Assembly (NCBI RefSeq): GCF_022682495.2
Contig: NC_071388.1
Coordinates: 174,869,622 to 174,933,621 of the forward strand
DNA length: 64,000 nt
Reading direction: 5' to 3'
Origin: Desmodus rotundus
Taxonomy: Eukaryota > Chordata > Mammalia > Chiroptera > Phyllostomidae
In this document: positions 23,061 to 34,260 of the stretch, in pieces
Position numbering within the stretch: the first letter of the stretch is position 1
Layout of the letters: each line of letters opens with the position of its first letter
Translations under genes and position numbers: made by a program
Notes under the pieces: model-generated
Database searches by the model: none
Told to the model about the DNA's origin: nothing
What the model saw: only the letters and a program-made list of their open reading frames with translations

Positions 23061-24940
23061 ACAAGTTAAGAGGAATGCCAAAAGAAAACAAAATAATTGT
23101 GCACTCCTTAGTGGAGTGACTCGGAGGTTTCCCAGAACTGTTTATTACTCTTCTGGCTTGCTAATTTTAAATGTGACAAAAATGCACTGGCCCATTCATA
23201 AAGTTCTCTGGCATCATGACATGTCTTTAATCTTCTGTAGTTAAATATCATCACAGCCAAATGCAGTGATATAATAAAAAACAATCTATTATCATAATAA
23301 GTTGCCAGGAGTACAATCAGTCAAAATGGCAGCTCTCTGACACCTTGCCATTCCCAGGCTCTCTCTCCACAATCTGTGACATGAGCTAATTTACATCCTT
23401 TCTATATAAAGAAGAATCAAAGAAGTCTGATAATTGATGTAGAAACACCAGGAATAGCTTTAAAAATGATAGCATCAAATTTGCTCTAGGATGCAACTCA
23501 GACATGGGCATTTGTATCTTAATTATTCTAGTGTTAATCAATTCTGAAAATAAGCTACCTCCACAGACCAAGTACCATAGGTAGCTGAACATCCAAACTA
23601 GTGTAAGAAATTGAATAGAGAAGTATGATAGTCCAGGAGTTTCATTAGTTATACAAGATTTTTTTTATAGATTTCATTACTGGGACAAGAAGTTATTCAA
23701 CTACATTTTAAAACTGGCAAGACATTACCAATTTCATGGTTCTATTCCTGCCACTCAGCTTGCCACAAATGCTAACGCACTGTTACTGTGTTGTAAGTAT
23801 TGCGTGTGGGAGATGGTGATCACAGCGTCTGTCGCACACTCAGGCGGCACGCTCTTTTGCCTCCAGGCCTCTGGACGTTGTTGTCAACCCTAGCTCCCGA
23901 GGCTCCCAGTCTAAGTGGCATCACACCTGCCGCGAGGCTGGGGGATTCTCTGCAGCTAGCTCATGGAGGTACTTGTGGTAGGTTCCCGCGTGTGTTGCTG
24001 TTTAATGCTTTGATGGCTGTTTAATGGCTCCTCTCAAATACCTACTCCTGAATGACAGTTACAAATCCCAGCCTAAACAAAAGTCACACAGTAGCAGACT
24101 GTCAGAGAAACCATGGAGATTGTTAGGACAGTGAAGTAATTACTGAACAGCTATGCTCAACACCCTCCTCCCCTGCCTTATCCCCGCACCCCCATGCCTT
24201 CAGGCTGCCTACTAAATGAGTAGTTGCATGAAAAAGAAAGGACAGAGTATTAGTTTTCTCAAAGAGAGAAAAAAATATTTACTTCTTTGACTGCAGACGA
24301 GTAAGAAGCTTATTCATGCATTTAAAATTAAACCCTTATTTTAATAGCTAAACACACGGAGCAAACACTCGGAAAGGGGACTGTATCTCCAACATTTGCT
24401 GGGAGAATTTTTCATGCCGTAGTTGGCATTCTGGTTTTATTATGTCACTTTATGGGCAATGATATTAGATTTTTTTCTAATGCAATTTATCTGAAGGAAA
24501 ATATTAATTTGAAGGTTATTATCACAGTACTGAATTTCAATGAATTCTCCAATTCACTAAATCCATAAACTGTCATGTACGCATCATGCCAAAGTGTCCA
24601 AAAACTGGGGAAATAAAAAATGAGGATGAAATGCATAAAGTCCCGTGTCAACTATGTCCTGAAACTGCTCTGCATACTACTGCCTCTTCAGAATAATTTA
24701 TTTTTATGATAGTGTGACTACTTTTCAAAGTAAGTTTTAAAAATATAGCTTTCTTCTCTTTTTTTCATTAGAAACTTAAACCTCAGAAGTCCAAGTACTT
24801 GCCCAGGATTTGAACCTTCAATTTTCAGCTCTTTCTTTTTTATTAAAGCTCAGTTATAGGAAATAATATTCCTGGATGCTTGATTAGATACTTATTGGTA
24901 ATGACAACTCCTGCTGTATTCCGTGATGTTTTTTCCTATT
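23061..24940. other. No gene recognised; small GC-rich patch and possible MIR
   Basis: Mostly AT-rich. A GC-rich patch with several CpGs lies at 23800-24000 and carries a 74-codon open frame of no recognised family. A possible minus-strand MIR piece lies at 24760-24840 ('agaaacttaaacctcagaag', 'cttgcccaggatttgaacct'). Confidence 0.45.
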
Positions 24941-25031
24941 TCTCCCATCCAAGGTACTAACCGGGCCTGACTCTGCTTAGCTTCCTGGATCAGATGAAAT
25001 CGGGGGCATTCGGGGTGGTATGGCTGTAGAT
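24941..25031 (-). pseudogene. 5S rRNA pseudogene, truncated
   Basis: Read on the minus strand this starts at the 5S 5' end (an altered GTCTACGGCCATACCACCC) and continues through the conserved blocks to 'ggatgggaga'. Plus-strand landmarks are 'tctcccatcc', 'gtactaaccgggcctga', 'ctctgcttagcttcc', 'gatcagatgaaatcggg' and 'ggtggtatggctgtaga'. About 91 of the usual 121 nucleotides are recognisable; the 3' part is lost or too diverged. Several substitutions and a one-base insertion ('aaggtacta') rule out a functional gene. 5S pseudogenes are common in mammals and usually arise by LINE-1 retrotransposition. Confidence 0.88.
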
Positions 25032-28000
25032 GCATTTTCCTGTTTCTGATTGAATCAGTGTAAACAAAGTAGAATCATGAGGAATTCGACTTTGTTACTC
25101 AGAAATTTCCTTCAATATTCTCCTTCCTTTATTGTCAAATATGTAGGATTCTGTATATTTAGTTTCAATCATATGGTTATTTTATATTACCATGCAGTAA
25201 TTCACATTTACCAAACATGCAGTATTTAAAGATAATTGATAGATTCCCTGGAGTTGTGTGTGTGTGTGTATGTCTGTGGTGTTCACATGCCCGTCTCAGT
25301 TTTCATCTTGTCTTTAAGCCCTTTGTTGGAGAAGAGAATGACACTGTGATAGAAAGAACAGTTTTTATACTTGAAAAGAGGAGTCTCTTCTTAAGTCAAT
25401 GTATGTTTGATTAGACAGCATATCCTAAAATTTTCTGATTTTATATATAGCTAGTTGAATCCCTTTAAATATATCCTATGATTTTAATGCATGATTAAGA
25501 AAGTATTTGGAAACTTTTTTCTTCCCTCTGTTAACTGTTAGATTCATCCTTGAGAATTATTATACTTTCTATTTCTGTCTTAATTTGCAAAGGGCATGGT
25601 AATCAATAATAACTGTAAAATAATGTGGGACAATTAGTTTTTCTTGCATGCTCATAATTTGTGTTGACATTATTTGGTATTAGTTCATGTGTATATTGGA
25701 AGGGGAAAATTAAGCTGCCAATAATCAAGTTTCATACTCACTGTTATCAACAACATTTTTATCTTTAAATGGAGACGTTTTGCAACTTTGTATTTGAATA
25801 TCTCACTAACAACAGAAATGGATGTATTTTCCCCAGAAACCAAATGACTTTCCAAACATAATGACTCTCTTAAAAAATAGAATGAGTCCACATATTGCTT
25901 TGAGTTCTACCAGATTAACTAATATTTATGCCTATTTCAAAAGTGAGTCTAAGCTGCTTTTCATATTGTAGAAGCTCATGGTAAACTCACTTGAGTAAGG
26001 AGGAGTTCTCATATTTATGCCTGTAGAATACTTAAAAACAAAAACGGAATTTAAACATCAGGTTGAACTCTCCCCGAATGCACATGGTTCCCTACAACCA
26101 CGGATGATCTGCCACGATAATTTTCCTCCTCAACACTCCTTCCTTGTCTTTGTTAAGTCCTGAGCACATTTGCTATTATTTTCTTACTCTCCCTTTACCT
26201 AACATTTTTTCCATGTGGTTCTGAGTCATCTTTTCTTTCCTTGTGGACAGGAAAGTCCTCTTAAGCTTCTCCCTTCAGATTCCACAAAGGTGGGAGATTG
26301 GAAAGTAACTTGGGTGGAGGGACACAGGCGAAGCCATAAAAGGTCCGTGCTTTGAGGCTGAGTGACTGGCCAGACAGTATTTTACAACTAGAATCCTAGA
26401 GAACAGGAGAACTGATTATCTACAGTTTACTTTTACTCACTGCTTATTTTGCCACTGAGCCAAAACCCTCAATGATCAACTATAACTTTTAATTAACAGC
26501 TTAAAGAGGAATATGATTCAATTTCTTTCAGCACCATACTTATTGGAGACCATTGGTAAATATAAATGAGGTGAAAATCAATCCCATTAAAGACAGAAAT
26601 GAGTGGAAACATGCCTTTCCAGCCACATAGATGCTTTTCCTCTACGCTCCTGGGTATCATCTTAGGTATATATGGCCTGGTAGTGAGTCCCAAAGGAAGT
26701 TTGGACATAGCAATACCATAGACTTCAGGGAGGGAAAAATAGTTATCCTTTTTATCTTGAAAGGGAATTTAATACTTTTTTAAATGTCAAGTAAGGTCAC
26801 ACACTGTTTTAATTTCATTTTCAAGGCAGTATGAATATTACAAAGTTATGGGGAAGCTCAATAAGCTAGGCACTAGAATTTCTGTAGCAAAAGAAATGCT
26901 ATAGAAAACAATTATTTAAAACAAAAACCGAATCAAAGACAAAGAACAACAATAACAACACATTAGAGATATGGAGAATCTTGTCCCTAACTCATTTTAA
27001 AGGCCAAGGCCAAAAGACTTGTCCTGGTACTGAGGATAAGCTAATGGCACAGCTAGATATTATCAGAGCATTCAATTTAGGGCTTCTAACGCAAGCCTGG
27101 TGCTTCGCGCACTCTGGGAATAAAAGTCTTCTGTAACTGACTTTAAACACAAAATAAACAAATAATCAACCATCAGAATATTTAGAAACCACAACGAACA
27201 AGTGAAACGTATGGAAGATAAATACGCTTCATAGTTTCTGACATAATCCATTATTTGAGGTTAAGTCATAGGCACAGGTCACTTAAAAGCTGCTTTGACA
27301 TTCGTCATGGTTTAGTCTGCTCTCACCCTGTAAACTGTCAAGAGGTTTTCATAAGGAAAAGCGGTGTTATGGGATTTGGAGACCCTGCTGCTCACAACAC
27401 AAGAATGGAATTCAGGTGGGGGTCCTACTGCTCTGAGAGAGGAAGCAGTTGATACCACTTAACTTCTTCCTCTTTTACTGGGTTGTGAGTTGGTTGTCCA
27501 TTAACAAAGAAATCAATGGAATGTTAATTGGGCCTGATTCATCCAAAGCACAGTAGAAACTTTTTACAGAAAGAGATTTTTCAACTACAACCACTTACTG
27601 AAATGAAAAATTGTATATATGTAAATGTAAATAAAACATTAATATAAAACTATAAAATGTGACTATTTATTTAGAAAGTTACTTTTTTAATGGTTTAAGG
27701 ACTACTAGTCTAGTAGCTTATTTTTTATGTCATTTGGAAATTAGATACTCATTGTGCATATAAGAAATTATTCCTTGTTTGACTGGTTTCTTTTCAAATT
27801 AATCCTCTGTATAAGTTTAATTCAGTTTGCCAATGTATTCACTATTTTGAAAATTATAAAAAGAAATATTTTAAAATTGAGATGTATCTTTTAAAGTGTT
27901 CTAAAAGACACATATTCTTGCATCCATTTTTAGTATAATTTCTTATTTGCATGTGTAAATATTGTATTTAATAGGGAATTCTTGGATTTGTATGTATTCT

Positions 28001-28780
28001 AAATTTTGCAGACATAACAGTTATAGGTACACCCATTTTTAAACAATTTAAGAAAGTCACATCGAGTTTATCTTAGGGGTTTACTTTAAAAACACTGTCT
28101 GTGCATTTCTCCCCGCAAAAGCTCCCTGAACTGTTTATTTCGAGCAAACTTGCTACACTGGGCACAGCACAGCACACTCTGCAAAAAATTGCAAGTAAAG
28201 ACATCTCACAATAGAATTATGTGGATTTAATTGTAACTGTACTTTGTTTCTTAATTCATGTATCGTATCATTTTATCTACTCAGCCAAAGCTTATAACAG
28301 CATATATTCTTTAGCAATGTCCCTTTCGAGCTATCCTAACAGAATATATTGTTAGGTTGGATAGCAATCACCTGTCAATTTAGACCATAATTCACTCAAA
28401 CATTTCAAATAGATTTTAAGATACAGCAGCTACCTTCAATTGACCTACCAGGCACTGTTCTCTCTGAGCAATAAGCATAGACTGCTCATTTTTAATCTAA
28501 CCAAAACAGAACAAATCTTCACTGCAACATCAAGTACTGTCTTTTGTTCTGTGGTGGAGCAGGAGGAGTAAGACAACGACAGGTCACTGTGTCTCAACTG
28601 TACTTCAATGAGTGCTTTTTGACCTCCATCATTAGCATTTCTGAAGGTTCTCACATTTTAATTTTTAATGAATTATGCAAATCTCTCATCGAAAAAAATA
28701 TGTTCATGTTTAGAGCTTAGGTTAGCCTACAAATCTTCTAAAAGACGTGAAGAAGGTGCAAGGCTGGATTTCTCGGTCCA
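25032..28780. other. No gene recognised
   Basis: AT-rich unclassified DNA. A short GT run sits at about 25256-25270. A weak minus-strand MIR-like pattern may lie at 26960-27110. An imperfect stem-loop lies at 28330-28365. Open frames at 25685-25891, 26493-26708, 27255-27452 and 28445-28654 are short and unrecognised. Confidence 0.45.
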
Positions 28781-29304
28781 TTACATATGCTACCACATTT
28801 AGACTTTACCAAAGTGGTATAATAGTCTCTATTCAAACAGAAGCTTAGAGAAAAGTGAAGATGAAGGAAAGAAAGATCACAAGCATTTGGCCAATGACAA
28901 TTACATGTGCCTCAGTTAACCACAGAAAGGGTGAAATGCATATAATTCTGAGCTTGCTATTTAATAGCACATATCATCATTTGATAGTGCTTTAGGGTAG
29001 AACTAGTGGTTCCCCAGATAATAATCTCCAGCTTGAATTTAATCACATCACAGTAAAATAAAACACTGCCATACACCCTTTAAAAAACCAAAGTGGCTTT
29101 TTTTCCAGTGAGAAGTATCAAAGGCCATATTCTACCAAGCAAACTCTCAATCCAAATCTTATTTGAATGGGACCCTGGCCTCCCTGTGTGAAATAACTTT
29201 TTTTCTATTTTATTTATGTATATTTTTGAGCGTTTTGTTCAATATAATCTCAGTGTTTTCACATGTAATCATTTGCCTGCCATTGGAATAAATGCAAGCT
29301 GGTG
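28781..29304. other. No gene recognised; possible MIR trace
   Basis: A minus-strand MIR-like run may lie at 28781-28870 ('taatagtctctattcaaaca', 'gaagcttagagaaaagtgaag'). The rest is unclassified. Confidence 0.4.
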
Positions 29305-29530
29305 CGAAGATTCTTCTCCCCTGACAAGGCAAGTGCTGCAGTGGCACTAGGCCGAGCGCTGACGCAATCACGTCTTTAAGGAAATACTCTGAGTTTCTCC
29401 GCGGATGATTCCTGGTTAGACGGGCGAGTGTCCGCGACAAGGGAGAACCGAGGTTCTCCCACGTTTTCCCATGTTGTGTAGAGCAGGGCAACTGAACCCG
29501 AGGTGGGAGCAGGCTGCCTCCCTTCTCTCG
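29305..29530. other. CpG-rich cluster with internal palindrome
   Basis: I count 15 CpG dinucleotides in about 226 bp, far above the surrounding AT-rich, CpG-poor DNA, with 13 of them in the first 160 bp. The cluster includes a 20-bp near-perfect palindrome, GGGAGAACCGAGGTTCTCCC, at 29441-29460 (9-bp arms, 2-base centre). It overlaps minus-strand open frames of 117 and 73 codons with no recognised domain. It is shorter than a conventional CpG island. It could be a recently inserted CpG-rich sequence, an unmethylated regulatory element, or an LTR relic; the sequence alone does not decide. Confidence 0.6.
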
Positions 29531-29933
29531 GCTGAATGATGAAAGTGTGAAAAATAAAGACAAATGAGCTAAATTGCCAGTTCAATAAAACTGCCAACTC
29601 CTGAGGATTTTTACTTCTGGGTAAATGGCAGTCCTAAGAAGGGCAGTGGAATAAAATCTCTAAAAACATGTCTTCTGAAAACTGATCATCATAATTCATT
29701 ATATGTTATCTGAGTGAATATTGCAAACAAAAATTTAAAGTCTTGAGAAAGACTCACTGTAAGTATTATTCACTCTACATATTCAAAAGGAATTGATTTA
29801 GTTTTTTGGGGCCATTTCCATTATAGAAACAGGGCATAAAATTGTGCTTAATAAAGAGCTGGTGCTTTTAAAAACAGTTGTTTTATATTTTTGAAATTCT
29901 CAACCAATCAACTTTTCAAAACAACATTAGCAC
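29531..29933. other. No gene recognised
   Basis: AT-rich unclassified DNA between the CpG cluster and the palindrome. Confidence 0.45.
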
Positions 29934-29961
29934 TTGGTTAATATTCTCGAATATTAACCAA
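29934..29961. repeat. 28-bp palindrome with 13-bp perfect arms
   Basis: Arms TTGGTTAATATTC (29934-29946) and GAATATTAACCAA (29949-29961) are exact reverse complements around a 2-base centre (TC). The right arm holds an AACCAA, and AACCAAT also occurs 32 bases upstream at 29902-29908. A perfect, almost loop-less palindrome of this length favours cruciform extrusion or binding of a dimeric DNA-binding protein. Confidence 0.92.
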
Positions 29962-31464
29962 TGATTGTTCTTCAATCTTTATAGCTGTTATAACTGTTTT
30001 ATAAGGAGTTAGGTTTCACCCCTTGAAAATCAAGTCCATGAACTAATTCCTTGGGATGCTTGGAACGTTAGGGACTCTGACAGCTTTCGCATCCATGTTC
30101 TTGTTCAACCCAGATATTTTGCATGTATATTTCCTGTTACTATTGTGTTTCAAATGTTCTTGAATTGGCAATGCTTTGTTTCCCTAAAGCCTTGAACTCA
30201 CACCAAAATGAATTTCCTTATTCACAATTATGTAAGCATGATTTAAATTGTCCCAATTACCTGATGATTCCAGATGGCTCACGTACAGGACCCCACAACC
30301 AGGAGAGATTGGCTTCAGTTTTTTAACAACTATCTCAAATTAATTCCTGGCAGTTTCAAAGGCTGTTTAGGGGAAAAGGGGTTTTCTACTCAATTTGGCG
30401 TGTAGCATCGCATCATGTGCCTCAGACTATGCTGTTACGGGACAGATCTGGGCACTAAAAGCACACGGATATGTGTGCTCATGTTGAGATTTATTTTTCC
30501 CAACTTATTTAGGTAGATCTAATACCATAGGTTCCTTCTACATCTAAGGAATACGTGCCACAAAAATATTTAATGAGTTGTTCAAGATCACACTGGCAAA
30601 TACAAATCAAGCTTGGATAAGGTCTATCACCTTGCCTGTTCATTCCCACTCCACATGACGACAACTGAATCACCTGTATTCTACCTTAGGAGTAACAGTA
30701 TATTTTGGTTCCATAGTGCTTCTGAATAAATAGGATTTAACTAATGAAAAAAATGTAGACCACTTCTAGTTTTTCAAACGACTTTCATACCCACTATTCA
30801 AGTGTATTATAAATATATACACCAGTCTTCATCTTAAGAAGTCATTGATAAATGCTCACAGAAAGAGGGAATGTTAGCCTAATCATGGATTATGGTCCTG
30901 TTCACACTTTTGTTGCGAGAGTTAGTAAGTGTCTTAAAGTAGCTCTCCACTCAAAAAAACATTTTAAATTCAATCAACCTCTTCATATTTTATACCAAGG
31001 AACTAGCCTTACCCAATTTAATTCAATTAAACAAACATATATATAGAGAGAGTGCCTAGAGAAGACTGCTTTTACTTAAAATGCAGGGCGCGCACATTTC
31101 AAGGTAATTGCTCGATGGGCTTAGAAGCTGCAAAATCTGTTCGTGTGCGTGATGTTGGCTGGAATAGTGGCCCTACCGCAAACCGTTGTCTAGAAACTCC
31201 TGCTTCATCCCTAGACTTCCAGGAGGGTCTGACTCCAGCTATTTTCCACCAGTCTTTAGTCATGTCTCTCTGACGGTTAAGCATAAAACAAGAACACTGC
31301 TAATTTTTTCTTGAGTTATGATGCTTATGGCATTTGCCAGCTATTTTAAATGTGTATTTTGCTATGTTCTCTTTGCTTCATCTAAACAAATATTCACTTT
31401 CGTACCTAATTTTGTATTCTATCTTTTAAAAAGAGACCTCAACATCTTATAGGCTTGGGTCCTA
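29962..31464. other. No gene recognised; possible MIR trace
   Basis: Unclassified. A minus-strand MIR-like patch may lie at 30565-30660 ('gttgttcaagatcacactgg', 'caaatacaaatcaagcttgg'). Open frames at 30123-30326, 30852-31046 and 31052-31284 have no recognised domain. Confidence 0.45.
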
Positions 31465-31600
31465 TGTTCGATGTTATTATTTTACAGAGAAACCAAAACA
31501 AAACACTGGGAAGTCGTGCAGAGCTGGGAGGTGGGAGAGCCAGGTGAGAAACCCCGGTGATATTTCAAATGCACTTGTGCTGAATCACTGCACAGACTGC
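31465..31600 (-). repeat. MIR SINE fragment
   Basis: The plus strand reads 'gatgttattattttacagag', 'aaaccaaaacaaaacactgg', 'gaagtcgtgcagagctggga', the reverse MIR series 'tattattatccccattttacagatgaggaaactgaggc...cacagctagtaagtggcagagc'. Confidence 0.65.
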
Positions 31601-31864
31601 TTCCCGGGCCGCACTCAGGCTGTACCCAACGTCTGAGGGGGTGTGCTTTCTTCTCGCTTAGAAACTTATTCCAGCATGAGAAATGCACTCTCTCCTAACC
31701 GAATATTAGTCAACATAAAGAAATCTGAAGAAGATTAAATGGAAATGAAAAAATACAATAAAGCATTTTTAAAAATCGGAAGACAAAACTCAGGTCTGGG
31801 AAAGTTAGTGTTATGTCAACCCTATGCAAGGCACACACTCTGGAATTCCACAGTTCTCCGCATG

Positions 31865-31985
31865 ACTTTCCCTGTTAGTTAAATGGAAATGATGATGATT
31901 CTAAGTTGGAGAAATAAATGACATTCCGCATATAAAGCCTATAGTATAGTACCTACCACATATAAAGGCTCAGTAAATGTAATTT
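31865..31985 (+). repeat. MIR SINE 3' part
   Basis: 'tagttaaatggaaatgatga', 'tgattctaagttg', 'agtatagtacctaccacata' and 'aaggctcagtaaatgtaatt' correspond to the MIR 3' half ('taaaatggggatgataata...cagtgcctggcacatagtaggtgctcaataaatg'). Confidence 0.65.
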
Positions 31986-32256
31986 AACCCTAGGGCAACT
32001 GATCTAAAAAATTGTTAGAAGGAACTGGAGTGTTAAATAACAGCATGTGAGGGATATGTATATAAAACACGGAACACACAAATTGTTGAAGTTCATGTAG
32101 TAAGAAACTATTATCCCATAAAACATAAAAACAAAAGTAAAGCCTTCATTTTCTTGTCTTCTTGCTTTTAGTTAGCCATTTTGGAATGGTTAGTCCGGGA
32201 ATTAAGGTCATGTTTATGGGCTTATAACCAGTATACAGAGCATGTATTCTCCTGTT
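31986..32256. other. No gene recognised
   Basis: AT-rich unclassified sequence leading up to the target site of the VES copy. Confidence 0.45.
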
Positions 32257-32271
32257 AAAACCAGTTAGTGG

Positions 32272-32488
32272 TACCCTGGCAGGTGTGGCTCCGTGGATTG
32301 AGTGTCCGCCTGCAAACCTAAGGGTTGCCGGTTCAATTCCCAGTCAGGGCACATGTCTGGGTTGCAGGCCAGATCCCCATAGGGGGGGCTTGAGAGGCAA
32401 CCACACATTGATGTTTTTCCCCTTCTCTATCTCCCTCCCTTTCCCTCTCTCTAAAAAATAAGTAAAATCTAAAAGAAAAAGTAATTAA
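32272..32488 (+). mobile_element. VES SINE, young copy with perfect target-site duplication
   Basis: Full-length bat VES element. It starts at TACCCTGGCAGGTGTGGCTC with an A-box-like motif, and has a B-box-like 'ggttcaattccc', then 'agtcagggcacatgtctggg', 'ttgcaggccagatccccata', 'gaggcaaccacacattgatg', a pyrimidine-rich stretch and an A-rich tail. It is flanked by an exact 15-bp duplication, AAAACCAGTTAGTGG, at 32257-32271 and 32489-32503. The perfect duplication and close match to the VES pattern suggest it is among the younger insertions in the window. Confidence 0.96.
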
Positions 32489-32529
32489 AAAACCAGTTAG
32501 TGGCATCTATCTTACAGTTAATGGCAAAA

Positions 32530-32770
32530 TCCTCATCATGGTGTTATGGAATCCACAGACCACATCCTGACCCCAACCGCATTTTCCACATTTTCCACAT
32601 TTCCCTTGTTCTTCATTCCACTGCAGCTACACCAGCCTTCTTGCAGTCCTTCTGATAAGGCCTAGAATGCTCTGACCCCAGATATCTCCAGGACTCTCTC
32701 TCCCTCAACTGTTTAAAGTTTTTATTTTAATGTTACCTTTCCATAAGGCTGTTCTTTACTCTCCTACTGG
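32530..32770 (+). repeat. L2 LINE 3' region
   Basis: The stretch 'ttccactgcagctacaccag', 'ccttcttgcagtccttctga', 'atgctctgaccccagat' and then the C/T-rich end follows L2 ('ccagccacactggccttcttgctgttcctc...gctctttccccagatctc'). Interrupted and diverged. Confidence 0.6.
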
Positions 32771-33789
32771 AAATTGAAGCGTCCAGCTTACTCCTGAACT
32801 GAAGCTCATTGTTCTCTGTGAGTGTTCTGTGGTGTGAGAGTTAGCAGCAGTGCCTGCCTGAGGTTTCCCCAAACCCTGGCATCATTCCTGTACCGCAGCA
32901 ATGAGAAGAGAGATATCTTCCTAGTGCAGAATTGGAGCTGGTTTCCCAGAAACTCAGAAATTGAATTTTATTCTTCTATTAGTCATATTTATTTCCCTAT
33001 AACTCAATTTCTCATTGAATATGGCCTTTCTGGAGGTTATCTTTTCCTAAAACTCTGTTTTCTGATTGTTATTCCTGATCCCAAGGTATATCCTTTTTCT
33101 TACATCAGTATCCACAAGCAGGCACACCTGCTGCCCACGTTTTCTTCCCCCATGCCCATTTCCAGCCCCAACTGACCACTCACGAGTACGTTCACCAGCG
33201 ACATGATTATTGCACACTCTCTCATACCCTGGTCCACTGAGGCTTGGATCTTGGCCAGCGTAGGGACCTCTGGGTTTTGGATTCACCTTCAGACATGTGT
33301 CCTAATTGTTCCTCAGAATAATTGGTCTTTGTCTTGTTTCCATTTCAGAACTGCAGCAATCTTCTAGTTCTATGAGGATTCAGATCTATCCTTTGTATTT
33401 TGCCTCGTCTTTTTACCAGTTATATATTAGCAAAACCCTAGTTCTGACTCAGTATGTAATCTTAATGATACTGAAGCCTTTAAGGAGGCAGGTAGGTCTG
33501 CCTTCAACTCTTCAAGAAAACACCTACTAGAGTGTCTTCTATATCATAAATTATTTTGCATGTTGAATCAGGCAATCAGTCTGTCCAGGGTTCTGTTGGT
33601 GAACATCAAATCAATGGTAGAGTCATAACAGAGAGAAGGAATAAGATAAATTCAAGCCTTTGTTTTATAAGCAGAGCTGCAGTAGCTTTGAGGTGAGAGC
33701 ATGCTTGCTGTTTGAGGAAAGGGCTGAGAGGAAAACAAAAAGACAGTGGTAGGAGATAAAACCAGAGATGTAGCAGAGGTTAGGACATC
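32771..33789. other. No gene recognised
   Basis: Unclassified. The 117-codon plus frame at 32822-33175 starts in unremarkable sequence; its translation is hydrophobic and low-complexity with no domain. The minus frame at 33047-33286 overlaps it. Confidence 0.45.
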
Positions 33790-34260
33790 ACATTGCTGTG
33801 AAGTTCGTTATAAAACCTTTGGCTTTTACTCTGAATGAAATGGAAAGCTACTGGGAATTTCAAGTACAGTAACACATTCTGACTTTTATTTATAAATATC
33901 ATTCTGGCTGCTCTATTGGAAAGAGACTGTAGGAAAGCAACAGCTAAAACAGGGAAAACAGTAAGAAACTACCTTATAATCAGAGAGAGAGAGGGAGGGA
34001 GGGAGAGGAAAGAGACAGAGGGAGAGAGAGGATGAGAATGATGGTGACTGGGGCCAGGGCGGTAGCAGTAGGTGTTTGTGAGTACGCTGGGTGTATTTCA
34101 GGGGTAGCTTTTCACCACATTTACTTATGAATAAGATGTGAAGTTTGAGAGGAAAGAAGTTCAGGGTTTTGGGCAAGACTCCAAAGATTTTGGCATGAAC
34201 ATCTGAAGAATGCTGTTAAACACAGAAATGGGGAGAATAATGTCAAATTTTTGGGAGATA
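33790..34260 (+). repeat. Ancient mammal-wide repeat (family not named) with GA-rich insert
   Basis: Blocks 'ggcttttactctgaatgaaa', 'tggaaagctactgggaattt', 'catattctggctgctctat'-like sequence, 'actggggccagggcggtagc', and 'actccaaagattttggcatg' match a common old repeat whose consensus includes 'ggcttttactctgagtgagatggg', 'atcactctggctgct' and 'gatgactccaaggtttttggc'. A GAGA/GGGA tract at 33981-34032 interrupts it. I do not trust my recall of its family name. Confidence 0.6.
33981..34032. repeat. GA-rich simple repeat
   Basis: A purine-only tract of GA and GGGA units with few interruptions, sitting inside the older interspersed repeat. Likely a microsatellite that grew in place. Confidence 0.9.

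Noticed and set aside
23800..24024. GC-rich patch as a CpG island or exon
   Set aside because: It has several CpGs but fewer than the 29305-29530 cluster, and the 74-codon frame has no domain or clear splice sites.
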